From an uncultured beta proteobacterium (GTDB lineage Bacteria; Pseudomonadota; Gammaproteobacteria; Burkholderiales; Burkholderiaceae_C): DNA of 41,837 bases. The notes under the pieces are model-generated. The model saw only the letters and a program-made list of their open reading frames with translations, made no database searches and had not been told where the DNA came from. The stretch is from contig CAIWPS010000403.1 in NCBI GenBank assembly GCA_903914615.1, forward strand, positions 1 to 41,837. Direction: 5' to 3'. The position numbers were made by a program, and so were the translations under genes. Shown here in pieces: positions 1-7,308 of the stretch. Position 1 is the first letter of the stretch. Every line of letters starts with the position of its first letter.

Positions 1-11
1 CCGCTCCAGTC

Positions 12-572
12 CTAATCCGCCGGGCTGGCCTCCAGCTCACCGCCCCCAATCCGCTCCTCCACCAGCGCCAGGTACGTCTCCAGAAAGTGCGCCCGCGCAA
101 AGCTCTCCCGCTCCTGCGCCTCCAGCTCCCGCAACTCCTGCGCCATGCCCACATGCGTATACAGCAGCGGCGGCTGCTTCGGCACCAGGTCTGTGTGGTT
201 AAACACCCGATACGTTCGCGGAACCACCGCATCATACTGCTCGCGAAACTCCCCGCAACCCACCCGCGGGCTGGCAAACGTATACACCTCCGGCGCTCCC
301 ACACCCCCGTTCAGCGCCACGTCCAGCCCCAGCAGCGTCGCCAGCGCTCCCCCCAGGCTGTGTCCGGTAATCGTCACGCCGCCTGCACCCGCCATCTCGG
401 CAACCACCTCCACCACCGCCTTCGCGCTGCGCGCTGCCCCCACCCGCAACGACCTGTAAATCGCCGTAAACCCGTCTTCCGTCCGCCCCTTGCCGCCCGT
501 GATCGGATTCTTCGCCCACCCAAACTCCAGGTCCTTGAACCACTCAAAAATCCCCTCGGTCCCGCGCAGCAC
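12..572 (-). pseudogene. Class 3 lipase, C-terminal fragment (host gene cut by the prophage)
   Basis: This is the C-terminal part of an alpha/beta-hydrolase of the lipase class 3 family. The reading starts at VLRGTEG, the family's conserved RGTE block that normally sits well inside the protein after an N-terminal region of roughly 50-100 residues. It continues through EDGFTAIY, the nucleophile elbow GHSLGGA with its catalytic Ser, FASPRVG, and the FNHTDLVP segment that carries the catalytic Asp. The reading frame stays open upstream of 572, but there it translates prophage end repeats with no lipase character. I infer that a transposing phage inserted just upstream of the RGTE codons. The N-terminal half should lie beyond the right prophage end, outside this window. 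The fragment cannot be an active lipase as it stands. Confidence 0.82.
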
Positions 573-578
573 TGTGAG

Positions 579-604
579 TACAGGAATTAAGTGATACTGG
601 CGGG
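579..604 (+). repeat. Terminal 26-bp direct repeat, outer copy (candidate transposase site)
   Basis: The pattern is TACAGG, seven variable bases, then TGATACTGGCGGG. It recurs with the same spacing at 684-709, 105 bp inwards. The outer copy starts six bases from the inferred prophage end, as the outermost transposase-binding site does in Mu. Binding by the transposase is inference. Confidence 0.6.
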
Positions 605-683
605 ATATGGCGGGCGGCGGCGGGATTCGGTGGGATTGACGCGGGTTTTCGGTAATTTCGGCGAAAACGCGTGCCAACGGCAA

Positions 684-709
684 TACAGGCGATAGTTGAT
701 ACTGGCGGG
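684..709 (+). repeat. Terminal 26-bp direct repeat, inner copy
   Basis: Second copy of the TACAGG-N7-TGATACTGGCGGG pattern, in the same orientation as the copy at 579-604. The flanking TACAGG and TGATACTGGCGGG blocks are identical in both copies, while the seven bases between them differ. It could be the second transposase-binding site of the left end. Confidence 0.6.
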
Positions 710-714
710 GCTCC

Positions 715-768
715 GTTCGCTTGGATTTTCTCGTAAGTTGTTGATTCTTCGTTGCAATCCAAGCGAAC
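715..768. repeat. Inverted pair of a 13-bp motif, GTTCGCTTGGATT
   Basis: GTTCGCTTGGATT at 715-727 is mirrored perfectly by AATCCAAGCGAAC at 756-768, with 28 bases between. A variant pair follows at 781-865. It may be a protein-binding array near the phage end or a long hairpin. No coding function is seen in the surrounding 573-911 interval. Confidence 0.7.
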
Positions 769-780
769 CGGGCGAACAGC

Positions 781-865
781 GTTCGTTTGGATCGCAGTAG
801 TGAAAGCGAAAACCGCAAAAACCCGCGTCAATTGCGGCGAATCAGCACTTTTAATCCAAACGAAC
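781..865. repeat. Second inverted pair of the 13-bp motif (GTTCGTTTGGAT variant)
   Basis: GTTCGTTTGGATC at 781-793 pairs with AATCCAAACGAAC at 853-865, twelve of thirteen positions. It shares the GTTCGYTTGGAT core with the pair at 715-768, giving four motif copies in alternating orientation. The change C to T is the same in both arms of this pair, so the symmetry has been kept while the sequence drifted. That suggests selection on the pairing or on a dimeric binding site. Confidence 0.65.
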
Positions 866-877
866 ACCGTCTAAACG

Positions 878-908
878 GCCGAATTCAGTCGGCTTCCATT
901 TTTGGAAG
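878..908 (-). terminator. Candidate terminator hairpins of the leftward operon
   Basis: Two adjacent hairpins lie just past the stop codon of the fibre gene: GCCGA/TCGGC at 878-893 with a 6-nt loop, and CTTCCA/TGGAAG at 893-908 with a 4-nt loop. They share one base and are probably alternatives or stacked. There is no clear U-run on the minus strand, so intrinsic termination is only possible. Confidence 0.35.
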
Positions 909-911
909 GCG

Positions 912-3900
912 CTACCGGATTACTCGCCAGTTGAGCGTTGCCGCCGCTGGCGTCAAGCTACCTGCGGTGGGGTTGCACACGAGGAAATTGACGTTGCCGG
1001 ACGTGGGATAGGCGAGGACGTGCAGCCCAGCTGTATAGCCCGTTCCCGGCGCGGCATTGAAGGCCCAGGAGATCGTGTCAGTGGTGGCGGCACTGGTTGC
1101 GGTTGTGGTCACCACAGAGGCACAGGTTCCAGCCGTAACCGCGCTGGTTCCAAGCGCTGAAGTGCCTGCCGCGATTTCCAGCGGAATCGTCCCGCTTGAG
1201 TCCTGCAAGGTCAGCGTTCGCTGGTTTCCGTAGCTCGCAGCGCCGCATAGCGTTGAGGCGTAACCCGGCGTCGAAGTTCCCGTCTCCTTGAGCTTCAGGC
1301 AGGTGGTTGCGACGTTGGAGAATTGCCCATCAGGAGGCGTAGAACTCCACATATCGACAGGCAGGCCCACCAGGTAGCTGTAATTGGTGCCACTCGAATC
1401 TGTGCAAGCCAAAGTGGTAATCGTCGAGCCACCAGACTGCGAGCAAGTCGTCCCGGACGGAGCCGTAAATGTCCCCGCCGTCACTGTCAGCTTGAGCCCG
1501 GTTCCAGTGCCTCCGGTCGTAGTCAGGTTCGTGCCACTGGAGCAATTCGTGCCCGCGCTCGTGATGCTACTCACACTGCTCGGAACGCCCGAGGTCGTAT
1601 TGACAACCACAGTCGCGCCACAGGCCAGCGTCACTGTATCTGTGCCGGTGCCGCCGCTGTCGTATCCGCTCCCGGCAGTGCCGATGCTGGCTGCGGTGAT
1701 TGGCGAGCTTCCGATGGTGTAGACGGTGCCCACGCCGTTGCTCATGAACTCCGCCAGCGCCCCATTGTTGCCGCCGAAGAGTGTGATGGTGTAAGTGTTC
1801 GAGCCGCCCGCACTCAGATAGCCCTGGGGCGCGTGGTAGAAACTTCCAGGGTTTCGCAGGTAAGGGACACCCGAGTAATCGTAACTGCGGTATCGCATCA
1901 CATAAATCAAAGAATTGGTGGGCAGATTAACCGGGATTCCACCGTTGCCGACTGTCAGAGATACCTGATAGCCCCCCGCACCGCCAGGGGTGGCCGTCAG
2001 CAATCCAGGCCAGCATCCAACGCCAGCCACGCACAGAATATCCGAAAGCGCGGCATAGCTGGAATTGCCCCGGATATCAACCGTGTTTGTCGTCAACGAT
2101 GTGAGCGTGACCGTCCCGGTCGTCCCGGCAGTGTAAGGGCCACTGAGGCTCCCGACAAATTGCACCTTGAAGTAGTTGAGGTCTTCAGCCCACAGAGGAT
2201 AGCAGTAGGTTGCGACGGAGCCAGTGTTCCAATAACCGCACACCGAGCGCCAGTTATTCGCCGCCTGCTCGCTGAAGTAGGGGTCGAAGTTCGTCAAGTT
2301 TGACCAGGTGAATTCGTTGTAGGTCCCGCCAGTCGTCAGATTCTGGGCTGGACGATCCGGCACAAGAAATGTTGGCTGCGCAGTAATCGACGAGAACAAC
2401 GCCCCGAGGTAGTTGTCCTCCAGATAGCCGTTCGGGTGGAGCGCGTCAACCATGCCACCAGGCGTGGTGGGAGACGCATAGTGCCCGTAAATCAAATCCT
2501 GGGTATTCAGCACCTTCAACGTCGGGAAGGTCGTCGCAGCCATCTTCAGCACCGCGCCGCCAGCATAATTCATGGCGTCGGTCATCCATTGCGACATCCA
2601 AAGGTTCGTAAACATCACCGGCTCGCCGGAAGAGTGCGCGTTTGCGGTGGTGAACGAAAGGTTGCAGGTGTAGTGGGTGTTATCTGTGACATTGGCCGAG
2701 AAAGCGGTGACCGTCACAGTTTCTTGATTGCCGCCGCCATAGTTGAGGACAACCTGGAAGGTGTTGCCATTTGAGGTCAACTCAAAAGGAGCGCCGGGGC
2801 CAATCCAGAACGGGCAGTACGTTTGGCCTGTCGGGTTAGTGAGGGTTACCGAATTTGCGCCGGCAGAAATCGAGCCCGAAAGTGTCGGCGCGGCAATAGT
2901 TCCGGCAGCGCAGTTACCCGTGCCAGTCTGGCCCGCTTGGCACATGGCGTTGTTGCCGCTGTTGCCGAGAGGAACCCCGGCAGCATTGACCGCGTTCGGG
3001 ACGATGTATACCATCGGGATTCCCGAGAGCCCGCTATATCCCTGAACGCTCGAAAGCACGCTCTTGACCAATGCAACGAAAGTAGGAAGGTTGGTCTTGT
3101 TAAGCCGCCAGTCATTGATTCCAGCGCGCATGACAAACGCGGGAGTGTATCCCGCAGCAGCTTTCGCAGACATCACGGCGAGGGTATTTGTCAGAGCCGT
3201 TCCGCTCATGCTCGAAAGGGTGGCGCCAGGGTTGCCGTTTCGTGTTGCGTTCGGGCTGATAACGCCAGTGCCTGACCAACTTCCGCCTGTGGTGCAATTC
3301 ACTGTGGCCGAGCCCGAAGCATATGCAATCGTGACGGTCGTCGCGGTCGCGGAGACAATTATGGCATACCGCTCATTGAACTCTTCCTGCGTGAGCGATC
3401 CGGTGACGACGATCGGCCCGTTTGTTTGGACGTAATCTCCCGCCACAGCCCAGCCTGTCGAATTGTCCACCGTGAAGACGTAGTTATTGCTCGAACAGGT
3501 ATAGGGCGAAGTCAGCTTTTTGATGAGCATGGTGCCATAAAGCGGCTGACCTGGAAGCTGCGAGGTCGCGTACCAAAGCCCCAGGTCTCCCTGGTCGTAG
3601 GCGACTGTCGAATCACCAAAGCGGTTATAGTCAATGCCACCGCCGAAGTTCCCGGTCGAGCCGGTGCCGTACAGCCCCGGAATAGCTTTGTCCAGGGAAA
3701 GCTGATTACCTGTCGCACCAGCAGTTCCGAGCCCGCCGCTTTGGTTGTAGATGCTGGCGTTGGTCGTGTCGGTACTGCCGAACGTGCTGCCAGCGGTGTA
3801 ACCGTTGGTGACGATATACGAATAGCCGCCGTTAGTGAAAAGGTCGCCTGCCGCGTAGGTCGTGCCGCCTGCCCACGCACCGCGCCAGTTGCCAGGGAGC

Positions 3901-4490
3901 CCCGGCGAACCTCGCGGAATCGTGAAGTTCAACACCACCGCCCCAGACGTGCCGCCGTTCGTCACAGCGGCACTCGTTCCCGCCGCTCCCGTGGTCACAG
4001 TGCCCACTGAGACTGTCGCCGCCGCCCCGGTGGCACCAGTCGCTCCAGTCGGGCCAGTCGGGCCGCTTTGCACCAGCGCCGCGGGTGCCATATTCGGCAC
4101 GTAGCTATCGTAGGACCAGCTGGTGCCTGTAGGCTGTGCGCAGATCTGCCCCGGCGTCGGAATCGACTGCCCGGTAATCGAGTCAAACAGCGTGATGTGA
4201 TAGCAGAGGTTTGGGTTGGAGGCCAGCGCATCCACAACTTTGCAGGTGCCTCCGCCCGTCGCCGTCGTCACCGCGCCCGCCACCACATAGCAGCTCGCCG
4301 CGCGGTAAAACATACCCCGCGCCGCCATCGCGTTGCCGAAGTTGTCACCAGGCGTAAAGGTGATCTTTCCGCTGGCCAGCGCATTGCCTCCGGCGTCGAG
4401 TATGTTGGACGCGGTGATGGTCGTATAGGCAGGCTGCGCAATGGCGCAGACGGGAAGCAGCAAGAGCAAGAGCGCGAGAAGTTTTTTCAC
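912..4490 (-). CDS. Secreted or virion fibre/adhesin with SGNH-hydrolase motifs
   Basis: This 1192-residue protein is the last and largest gene of the leftward unit. It starts at a GTG that overlaps the previous stop (GTGA). Residues 1-19 form a clean signal peptide: two Lys, a run of Leu, and a C-region ending in CAIAQ. A fibre-like beta domain follows, then a short Gly-Pro-Thr collagen-like stretch (143-155) and a WRGAW...YAAGDL chitin-binding-like module (202-230). SGNH-hydrolase signatures are visible as FGDST (291-295, nucleophile Ser294), GIND (457-460) and DALHP (682-686, Asp682 and His685). The C-terminal 500 residues are Ser/Thr/Gly-rich beta repeats. The SGNH blocks are far apart, with an insertion at about 510-620. 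It may be a glycan-deacetylating receptor-binding fibre, or a surface adhesin carried as cargo. The signal peptide is odd for a virion part. Confidence 0.72.
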   Translation of the reverse strand: MKKLLALLLLLLPVCAIAQPAYTTITASNILDAGGNALASGKITFTPGDNFGNAMAARGMFYRAASCYVVAGAVTTATGGGTCKVVDALASNPNLCYHITLFDSITGQSIPTPGQICAQPTGTSWSYDSYVPNMAPAALVQSGPTGPTGATGATGAAATVSVGTVTTGAAGTSAAVTNGGTSGAVVLNFTIPRGSPGLPGNWRGAWAGGTTYAAGDLFTNGGYSYIVTNGYTAGSTFGSTDTTNASIYNQSGGLGTAGATGNQLSLDKAIPGLYGTGSTGNFGGGIDYNRFGDSTVAYDQGDLGLWYATSQLPGQPLYGTMLIKKLTSPYTCSSNNYVFTVDNSTGWAVAGDYVQTNGPIVVTGSLTQEEFNERYAIIVSATATTVTIAYASGSATVNCTTGGSWSGTGVISPNATRNGNPGATLSSMSGTALTNTLAVMSAKAAAGYTPAFVMRAGINDWRLNKTNLPTFVALVKSVLSSVQGYSGLSGIPMVYIVPNAVNAAGVPLGNSGNNAMCQAGQTGTGNCAAGTIAAPTLSGSISAGANSVTLTNPTGQTYCPFWIGPGAPFELTSNGNTFQVVLNYGGGNQETVTVTAFSANVTDNTHYTCNLSFTTANAHSSGEPVMFTNLWMSQWMTDAMNYAGGAVLKMAATTFPTLKVLNTQDLIYGHYASPTTPGGMVDALHPNGYLEDNYLGALFSSITAQPTFLVPDRPAQNLTTGGTYNEFTWSNLTNFDPYFSEQAANNWRSVCGYWNTGSVATYCYPLWAEDLNYFKVQFVGSLSGPYTAGTTGTVTLTSLTTNTVDIRGNSSYAALSDILCVAGVGCWPGLLTATPGGAGGYQVSLTVGNGGIPVNLPTNSLIYVMRYRSYDYSGVPYLRNPGSFYHAPQGYLSAGGSNTYTITLFGGNNGALAEFMSNGVGTVYTIGSSPITAASIGTAGSGYDSGGTGTDTVTLACGATVVVNTTSGVPSSVSSITSAGTNCSSGTNLTTTGGTGTGLKLTVTAGTFTAPSGTTCSQSGGSTITTLACTDSSGTNYSYLVGLPVDMWSSTPPDGQFSNVATTCLKLKETGTSTPGYASTLCGAASYGNQRTLTLQDSSGTIPLEIAAGTSALGTSAVTAGTCASVVTTTATSAATTDTISWAFNAAPGTGYTAGLHVLAYPTSGNVNFLVCNPTAGSLTPAAATLNWRVIR

Positions 4491-4888
4491 AGGGTACCTG
4501 CCTGGGCCAGCTCAATCGCCGCCCAAGTGGTGCTGGTGGGCGCGGCGGGAAGAACGAAGTTGGAAAATTTGCCAAAGGGGCATATCTGCTCGCCCTCGGC
4601 GGTGTAGAAGAATGCGCCGTAAGTGGCGGCGGGATTGTCCAGCGAATCCGTGGTGGACTCAAGCGTGAGCGCGCCAATGGTGAGTGTGGTGCCGCTCAGG
4701 GTGCAGGCTGCAGCCGTGTAGAAGTTACCCGCGACGGTCTGGTCCTGGCTGGGATTTCCCTGGGCCACAATCGCGCCATCGGCAGCTTCAAAACTCGCCA
4801 GGGGATATACGCGCAACTGCACGTCGCTGTCGCGCTGCCAGTTGGGGATGGAGACTGATGCGATGGAGATAGAGGCCATAATCTCCAT
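4487..4888 (-). CDS. Small fibre-associated protein (fibre N-terminal domain type)
   Basis: About 133 residues. It begins with MEIMASISIASVSIPNW and contains DNPAATYGAFFYT, a pattern typical of the N-terminal domains of phage tail fibres and fibre-like repeats. It overlaps the large fibre gene by four bases (GTGA), so the two are translationally coupled and probably act in one structure. The start is uncertain: the reading frame is open up to a TTG at 4924, and a second ATG sits at 4879 behind a closely spaced GGAG. I chose the ATG at 4888. The 37-nt repeat lies between this gene and the next one upstream. No catalytic motif is seen. Confidence 0.6.
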   Translation of the reverse strand: MEIMASISIASVSIPNWQRDSDVQLRVYPLASFEAADGAIVAQGNPSQDQTVAGNFYTAAACTLSGTTLTIGALTLESTTDSLDNPAATYGAFFYTAEGEQICPFGKFSNFVLPAAPTSTTWAAIELAQAGTL

Positions 4889-4914
4889 CAAGAATGGGCT
4901 TTTGGAAACTATGG

Positions 4915-4951
4915 CAGGTAGCAAGGCTGCGAAGAGTAGCTTCGCTGCGAA
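4915..4951 (-). repeat. 37-nt intergenic element, copy C
   Basis: Read on the minus strand, the gene direction here, it matches the pattern TTCGCAGCNNAGCTACNCTT followed 10 bases later by CTACCYG. It agrees with the other copies at 25 (18981-19017) and 28 (27373-27409) of 37 positions without gaps. This copy is itself a near-tandem of two 18-nt halves that share TTCGCAGC and GCTAC, and it can fold GCGAAG against CTTCGC. Confidence 0.6.
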
Positions 4952-4958
4952 TTCGCAA

Positions 4959-5444
4959 TCAGAAGCGCCGCTTCACCGGCCGAGAGCAAGCATCAAGGTA
5001 CTCCAGGAAGCTCTTTCGGCTGATCCGCCAATAGCCACCCTTCACCAGTTGGTAGGCGTCGAACTTTCCTTCTTCAATCAAGTTCACCACGCTGGTTCGA
5101 TGCTCGTAGGCAAGCGCCTCCAGCGTGTCCTCCGGCCCTATCGTGTCGCTCAACGGAAAAGGCAGAATATCCTCGTCGCGGTGGCGCAGAAGCTTCGACG
5201 CCAATTGGGGCCGGCGATCCTTGATGCAGAACTTGATGCGCAGCTCGTCGCAGTACTCCACGATGGACGAGTACTTGACCCGCTTCCGCTTGCGTTTGCT
5301 GTAGTCGATCATCTCGATCAGGCCCAGCGCGTGCATGTTCAGGATGGTGCCATGGCTGACACCGAGGATTGCCATCGCGCGCTTCACATCAATCCACTCG
5401 CGCTCACAAAAGGGCAGGATGAACTGGTTCGGATTAACTGGCAT
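4959..5444 (-). CDS. DNA-binding protein with two MerR/excisionase-like helix-turn-helix segments
   Basis: 161 residues. Two segments resemble winged helix-turn-helix domains of the excisionase/MerR-like kind. The first spans about residues 17-65 (IDVKRAMAILGVSHGTILNMH then a basic YSKRKRKRVKY wing). The second spans about 108-155 (TLEALAYEHRTSVVNLIEEGKFDAYQL, then YWRISRKSFLEYL). It overlaps the preceding gene by 11 bases, with start ATG at 5444. It is the last regulatory-looking gene before the fibre genes. No separate Mor/C-type late activator is recognisable in this window, so this is one candidate for that job, but that is inference from position only. Confidence 0.6.
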   Translation of the reverse strand: MPVNPNQFILPFCEREWIDVKRAMAILGVSHGTILNMHALGLIEMIDYSKRKRKRVKYSSIVEYCDELRIKFCIKDRRPQLASKLLRHRDEDILPFPLSDTIGPEDTLEALAYEHRTSVVNLIEEGKFDAYQLVKGGYWRISRKSFLEYLDACSRPVKRRF

Positions 5445-5961
5445 TGGGCTTCACCCACAGTCCTTTCGCCACCAGCATGCCCTTCAGCGCCCAGCGGACG
5501 CTGTTGGCATCGGCAGTGGTTGTGATGGTCGTCCTGGCGCGCTTGCGCAGGGGAGACCGGGGCGAGCACAGCCACGCATCAAACTGCGCCCGGTTCCATC
5601 CCAGGCGCAGGTAGTAGCTCTCGATTGTGGCCAGATCAGCCGCTGACGCCACTTGTGGCGCGTTCTGGTACTCCGCGCCATCGTGTCGGCCGTCGAGCCC
5701 GGCACGCCGCCCCTGTGCGCCGCTGCGGCGGCATTTTGCCGGGGCCTTCACCCCGAGCTGGCCCTGCGCCGTATCAATCAACCGCCGCGCCTCGTCAAAG
5801 CTGAGGTCGCGGAAGCTCTTGACCGCCCGGCCGGTCAACTCGCTGGCCCATTGCAGGCGGCCGTCGCGGCTTTCGCTTTCCTGCGTGTGCCTCGCCAGTT
5901 GGCTGTACACGGTCTGGAGCCGCGTCAGTTGGTGCTTTGTGATCCGTCCGAACTGGGTCAT
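5434..5961 (-). CDS. GemA/gp16-like phage protein (DUF1018 type)
   Basis: 175 residues. The N-terminal part ITKHQLTRLQTVYSQLAR and the following WASELTGRAVKSFRDLSFDEARRLID resemble the DUF1018 family. That family includes Mu gp16 (GemA), an early protein implicated in modulating host gene expression and supercoiling. The C-terminal part repeats a related theme: ATIESYYLRLGWNRAQFDAWL and an NSVRWALKGM helix, which would fit two copies of a small helical domain. The start at 5961 has a good ribosome site, GGGAGG six bases upstream. It lies in a frame different from the zinc-ribbon gene that overlaps its first 167 bases. Confidence 0.6.
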   Translation of the reverse strand: MTQFGRITKHQLTRLQTVYSQLARHTQESESRDGRLQWASELTGRAVKSFRDLSFDEARRLIDTAQGQLGVKAPAKCRRSGAQGRRAGLDGRHDGAEYQNAPQVASAADLATIESYYLRLGWNRAQFDAWLCSPRSPLRKRARTTITTTADANSVRWALKGMLVAKGLWVKPNAS

Positions 5962-6142
5962 GGTGAACCTCCCCTGGCCTGGCTTTATATCCGCACTCCG
6001 GGCACCGCTTTTTGCCTGCCCGGATGTCTGCGCGGAGCTGGTTGCGCGAGTCGTTGCGGTCTAGGCGCCTGCACTCGGTGCAGCAGAATCGGTTGTCGTT
6101 TTTGACGGTGTTTCTGCATCCGAACCGCTGACACTGGCGCAC
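5795..6142 (-). CDS. Small double zinc-ribbon protein overlapping both neighbours
   Basis: I read a 115-residue gene starting at GTG 6142 behind a strong AGGAGA site seven bases upstream. It begins VRQCQRFGCRNTVKNDNRF and continues CCTECRRLDR, then CPECGYK, giving cysteine pairs that look like zinc ribbons in the first 60 residues. The start overlaps the end of the upstream gene by about 80 bases. The C-terminal half overlaps the start of the gp16-like gene by 167 bases in another frame, where it becomes Pro/Arg-rich and lacks features. Only the first 60 residues look selected. A shorter product, or a frameshift in assembly or evolution, is possible. Confidence 0.5.
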   Translation of the reverse strand: MRQCQRFGCRNTVKNDNRFCCTECRRLDRNDSRNQLRADIRAGKKRCPECGYKARPGEVHHDPVRTDHKAPTDAAPDRVQPTGEAHAGKRKPRRPPAMGQRVDRPGGQELPRPQL

Positions 6143-7308
6143 GAGACTTTCTCCTGTCGGTTGAGGGCTAAAAGGGCATACCCGGCAATGTCCAGCCAGG
6201 GCGATTCGCCGCTGGGGTCGTTGGCGCGGGCCACGCGGCTCAGCTTGTCCCACACTCGCGCCAACACCAGGGCGTCGTCGAGCTGCGCCGCTGCGACCCC
6301 ATTCGGATACAGAATGCGCAGCGCGTCCCCGGCCGTGGAGAAGCTGTCGCCATACGCCTGGTTCTTGCGCTCCACCAGGTCGCCCACCTGCATGCCCAGC
6401 TTGGCAAAGCCAGAGAGCGTGTCCCTGACGTCGACGGCGAGGTAAAGCTCAGGCCCCCACACCTCTGTCAAGGTCTCTTCCGGGGCGGGCTCGGGATATG
6501 GGTCTGCCATGAGCCCGGCAGCCAGCTCGGCAATCGCGTCGTCGTTGACCGGCACCGATACGGATATCTGATTCGCCACAGCAGAGGCCTCGGCGATCGG
6601 CGGCGCAAGCACGATCTTCGTCTCTGGCAACGGTGCGGCCTTCTTTGTTTTCGCAGGCTTCTTGGCCTTCCCGGCTTTGCTGTTCTTCCAGGTGCTGCCG
6701 GGATTCTTGTAGCCGTGCGTGTACTTGCAGAAAGGGTCACCGTCGTAGGCCGGGTGCTTGCATCCGGGGTACGCGCAAGAGTGTCCATCTGTGCGTTTTG
6801 GAATCATGGTCGTCTCCTCAATTGGTTCAGGGGTTGGGGCCGTCTCAGGGATCGGCTCGGGTTCGGGAAAACGAAACGATTTTGGGACGGATTCCGAGAT
6901 AACGAAATCAGCGCAAGAGGTTTCGTTATCGCCTTTCAGCTCAAAGCTGGCGGGCAGGCAAATTGGCTCTTTGGCCGGAAGCGTGGTGAAGTCAATTTTG
7001 GCGTAATAGGGCACGTCGCGGTCAGCCGGGGCAACGTAAGGCACCGTCCGCGCCATGCCGGCAGCCTCCGGCGTCAGCCGGATCACCGGTGCCAGCGCGG
7101 GCTCCTCAATCACCTCGCCAAAAATGTTGCGGGGCAGCGCCACGCTGGCGGAGTGGCAACGGTCATAGACGCAGACCTCATCCATGGCACACTCGCGGCA
7201 CACCGGCACCTGGTCTCCGGCCGCATCTTCGGCATACAGCAGAGCCTCGCAGCGGTGACCACGTTCGCGGCAGGGTTTGCACTCCTGGTGACGGGGCGGG
7301 CGGCTCAT
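6061..7308 (-). CDS. Zinc-finger protein fused to a nucleotide-modification-associated (DUF1599-like) domain
   Basis: 415 residues, starting with ATG in an ATGA overlap. Residues 10-51 hold a Cys-rich zinc-binding region (CKPC, CRECAMDEVC). A Pro/Glu linker follows, then a second small Cys/His cluster (CAYPGC...CKYTH, 178-198) and a Lys/Ala-rich stretch. Residues about 295-382 carry ERKNQAYGDSF, ILYPNG, DKLSRVA and DIAGYALLAL. These match the pattern of the Nmad1/DUF1599 domain, which is linked to phage nucleotide modification. A second ATG at 6807 (codon 168) has its own GAGGAG site six bases upstream, so a 248-residue product starting at the second zinc cluster may also be made. The linker shares a repeat with the gene at 7937. 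Confidence 0.62.
   Translation of the reverse strand: MSRPPRHQECKPCRERGHRCEALLYAEDAAGDQVPVCRECAMDEVCVYDRCHSASVALPRNIFGEVIEEPALAPVIRLTPEAAGMARTVPYVAPADRDVPYYAKIDFTTLPAKEPICLPASFELKGDNETSCADFVISESVPKSFRFPEPEPIPETAPTPEPIEETTMIPKRTDGHSCAYPGCKHPAYDGDPFCKYTHGYKNPGSTWKNSKAGKAKKPAKTKKAAPLPETKIVLAPPIAEASAVANQISVSVPVNDDAIAELAAGLMADPYPEPAPEETLTEVWGPELYLAVDVRDTLSGFAKLGMQVGDLVERKNQAYGDSFSTAGDALRILYPNGVAAAQLDDALVLARVWDKLSRVARANDPSGESPWLDIAGYALLALNRQEKVSCASVSGSDAETPSKTTTDSAAPSAGA
6452..6495 (-). repeat. 44-bp dispersed repeat, copy 1 (linker coding)
   Basis: This stretch matches 8034-8077 at 40 of 44 positions. In both places the minus strand encodes PEPAPEETLxExWGPE, so the duplicated unit is an in-frame linker shared by two otherwise different genes. 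Confidence 0.85.

Noticed and set aside
573-818. Extension of the lipase reading frame to an upstream ATG
   Set aside because: The added N-terminal 80 residues come from phage end repeats and carry no lipase or signal-peptide features; the open frame is fortuitous.
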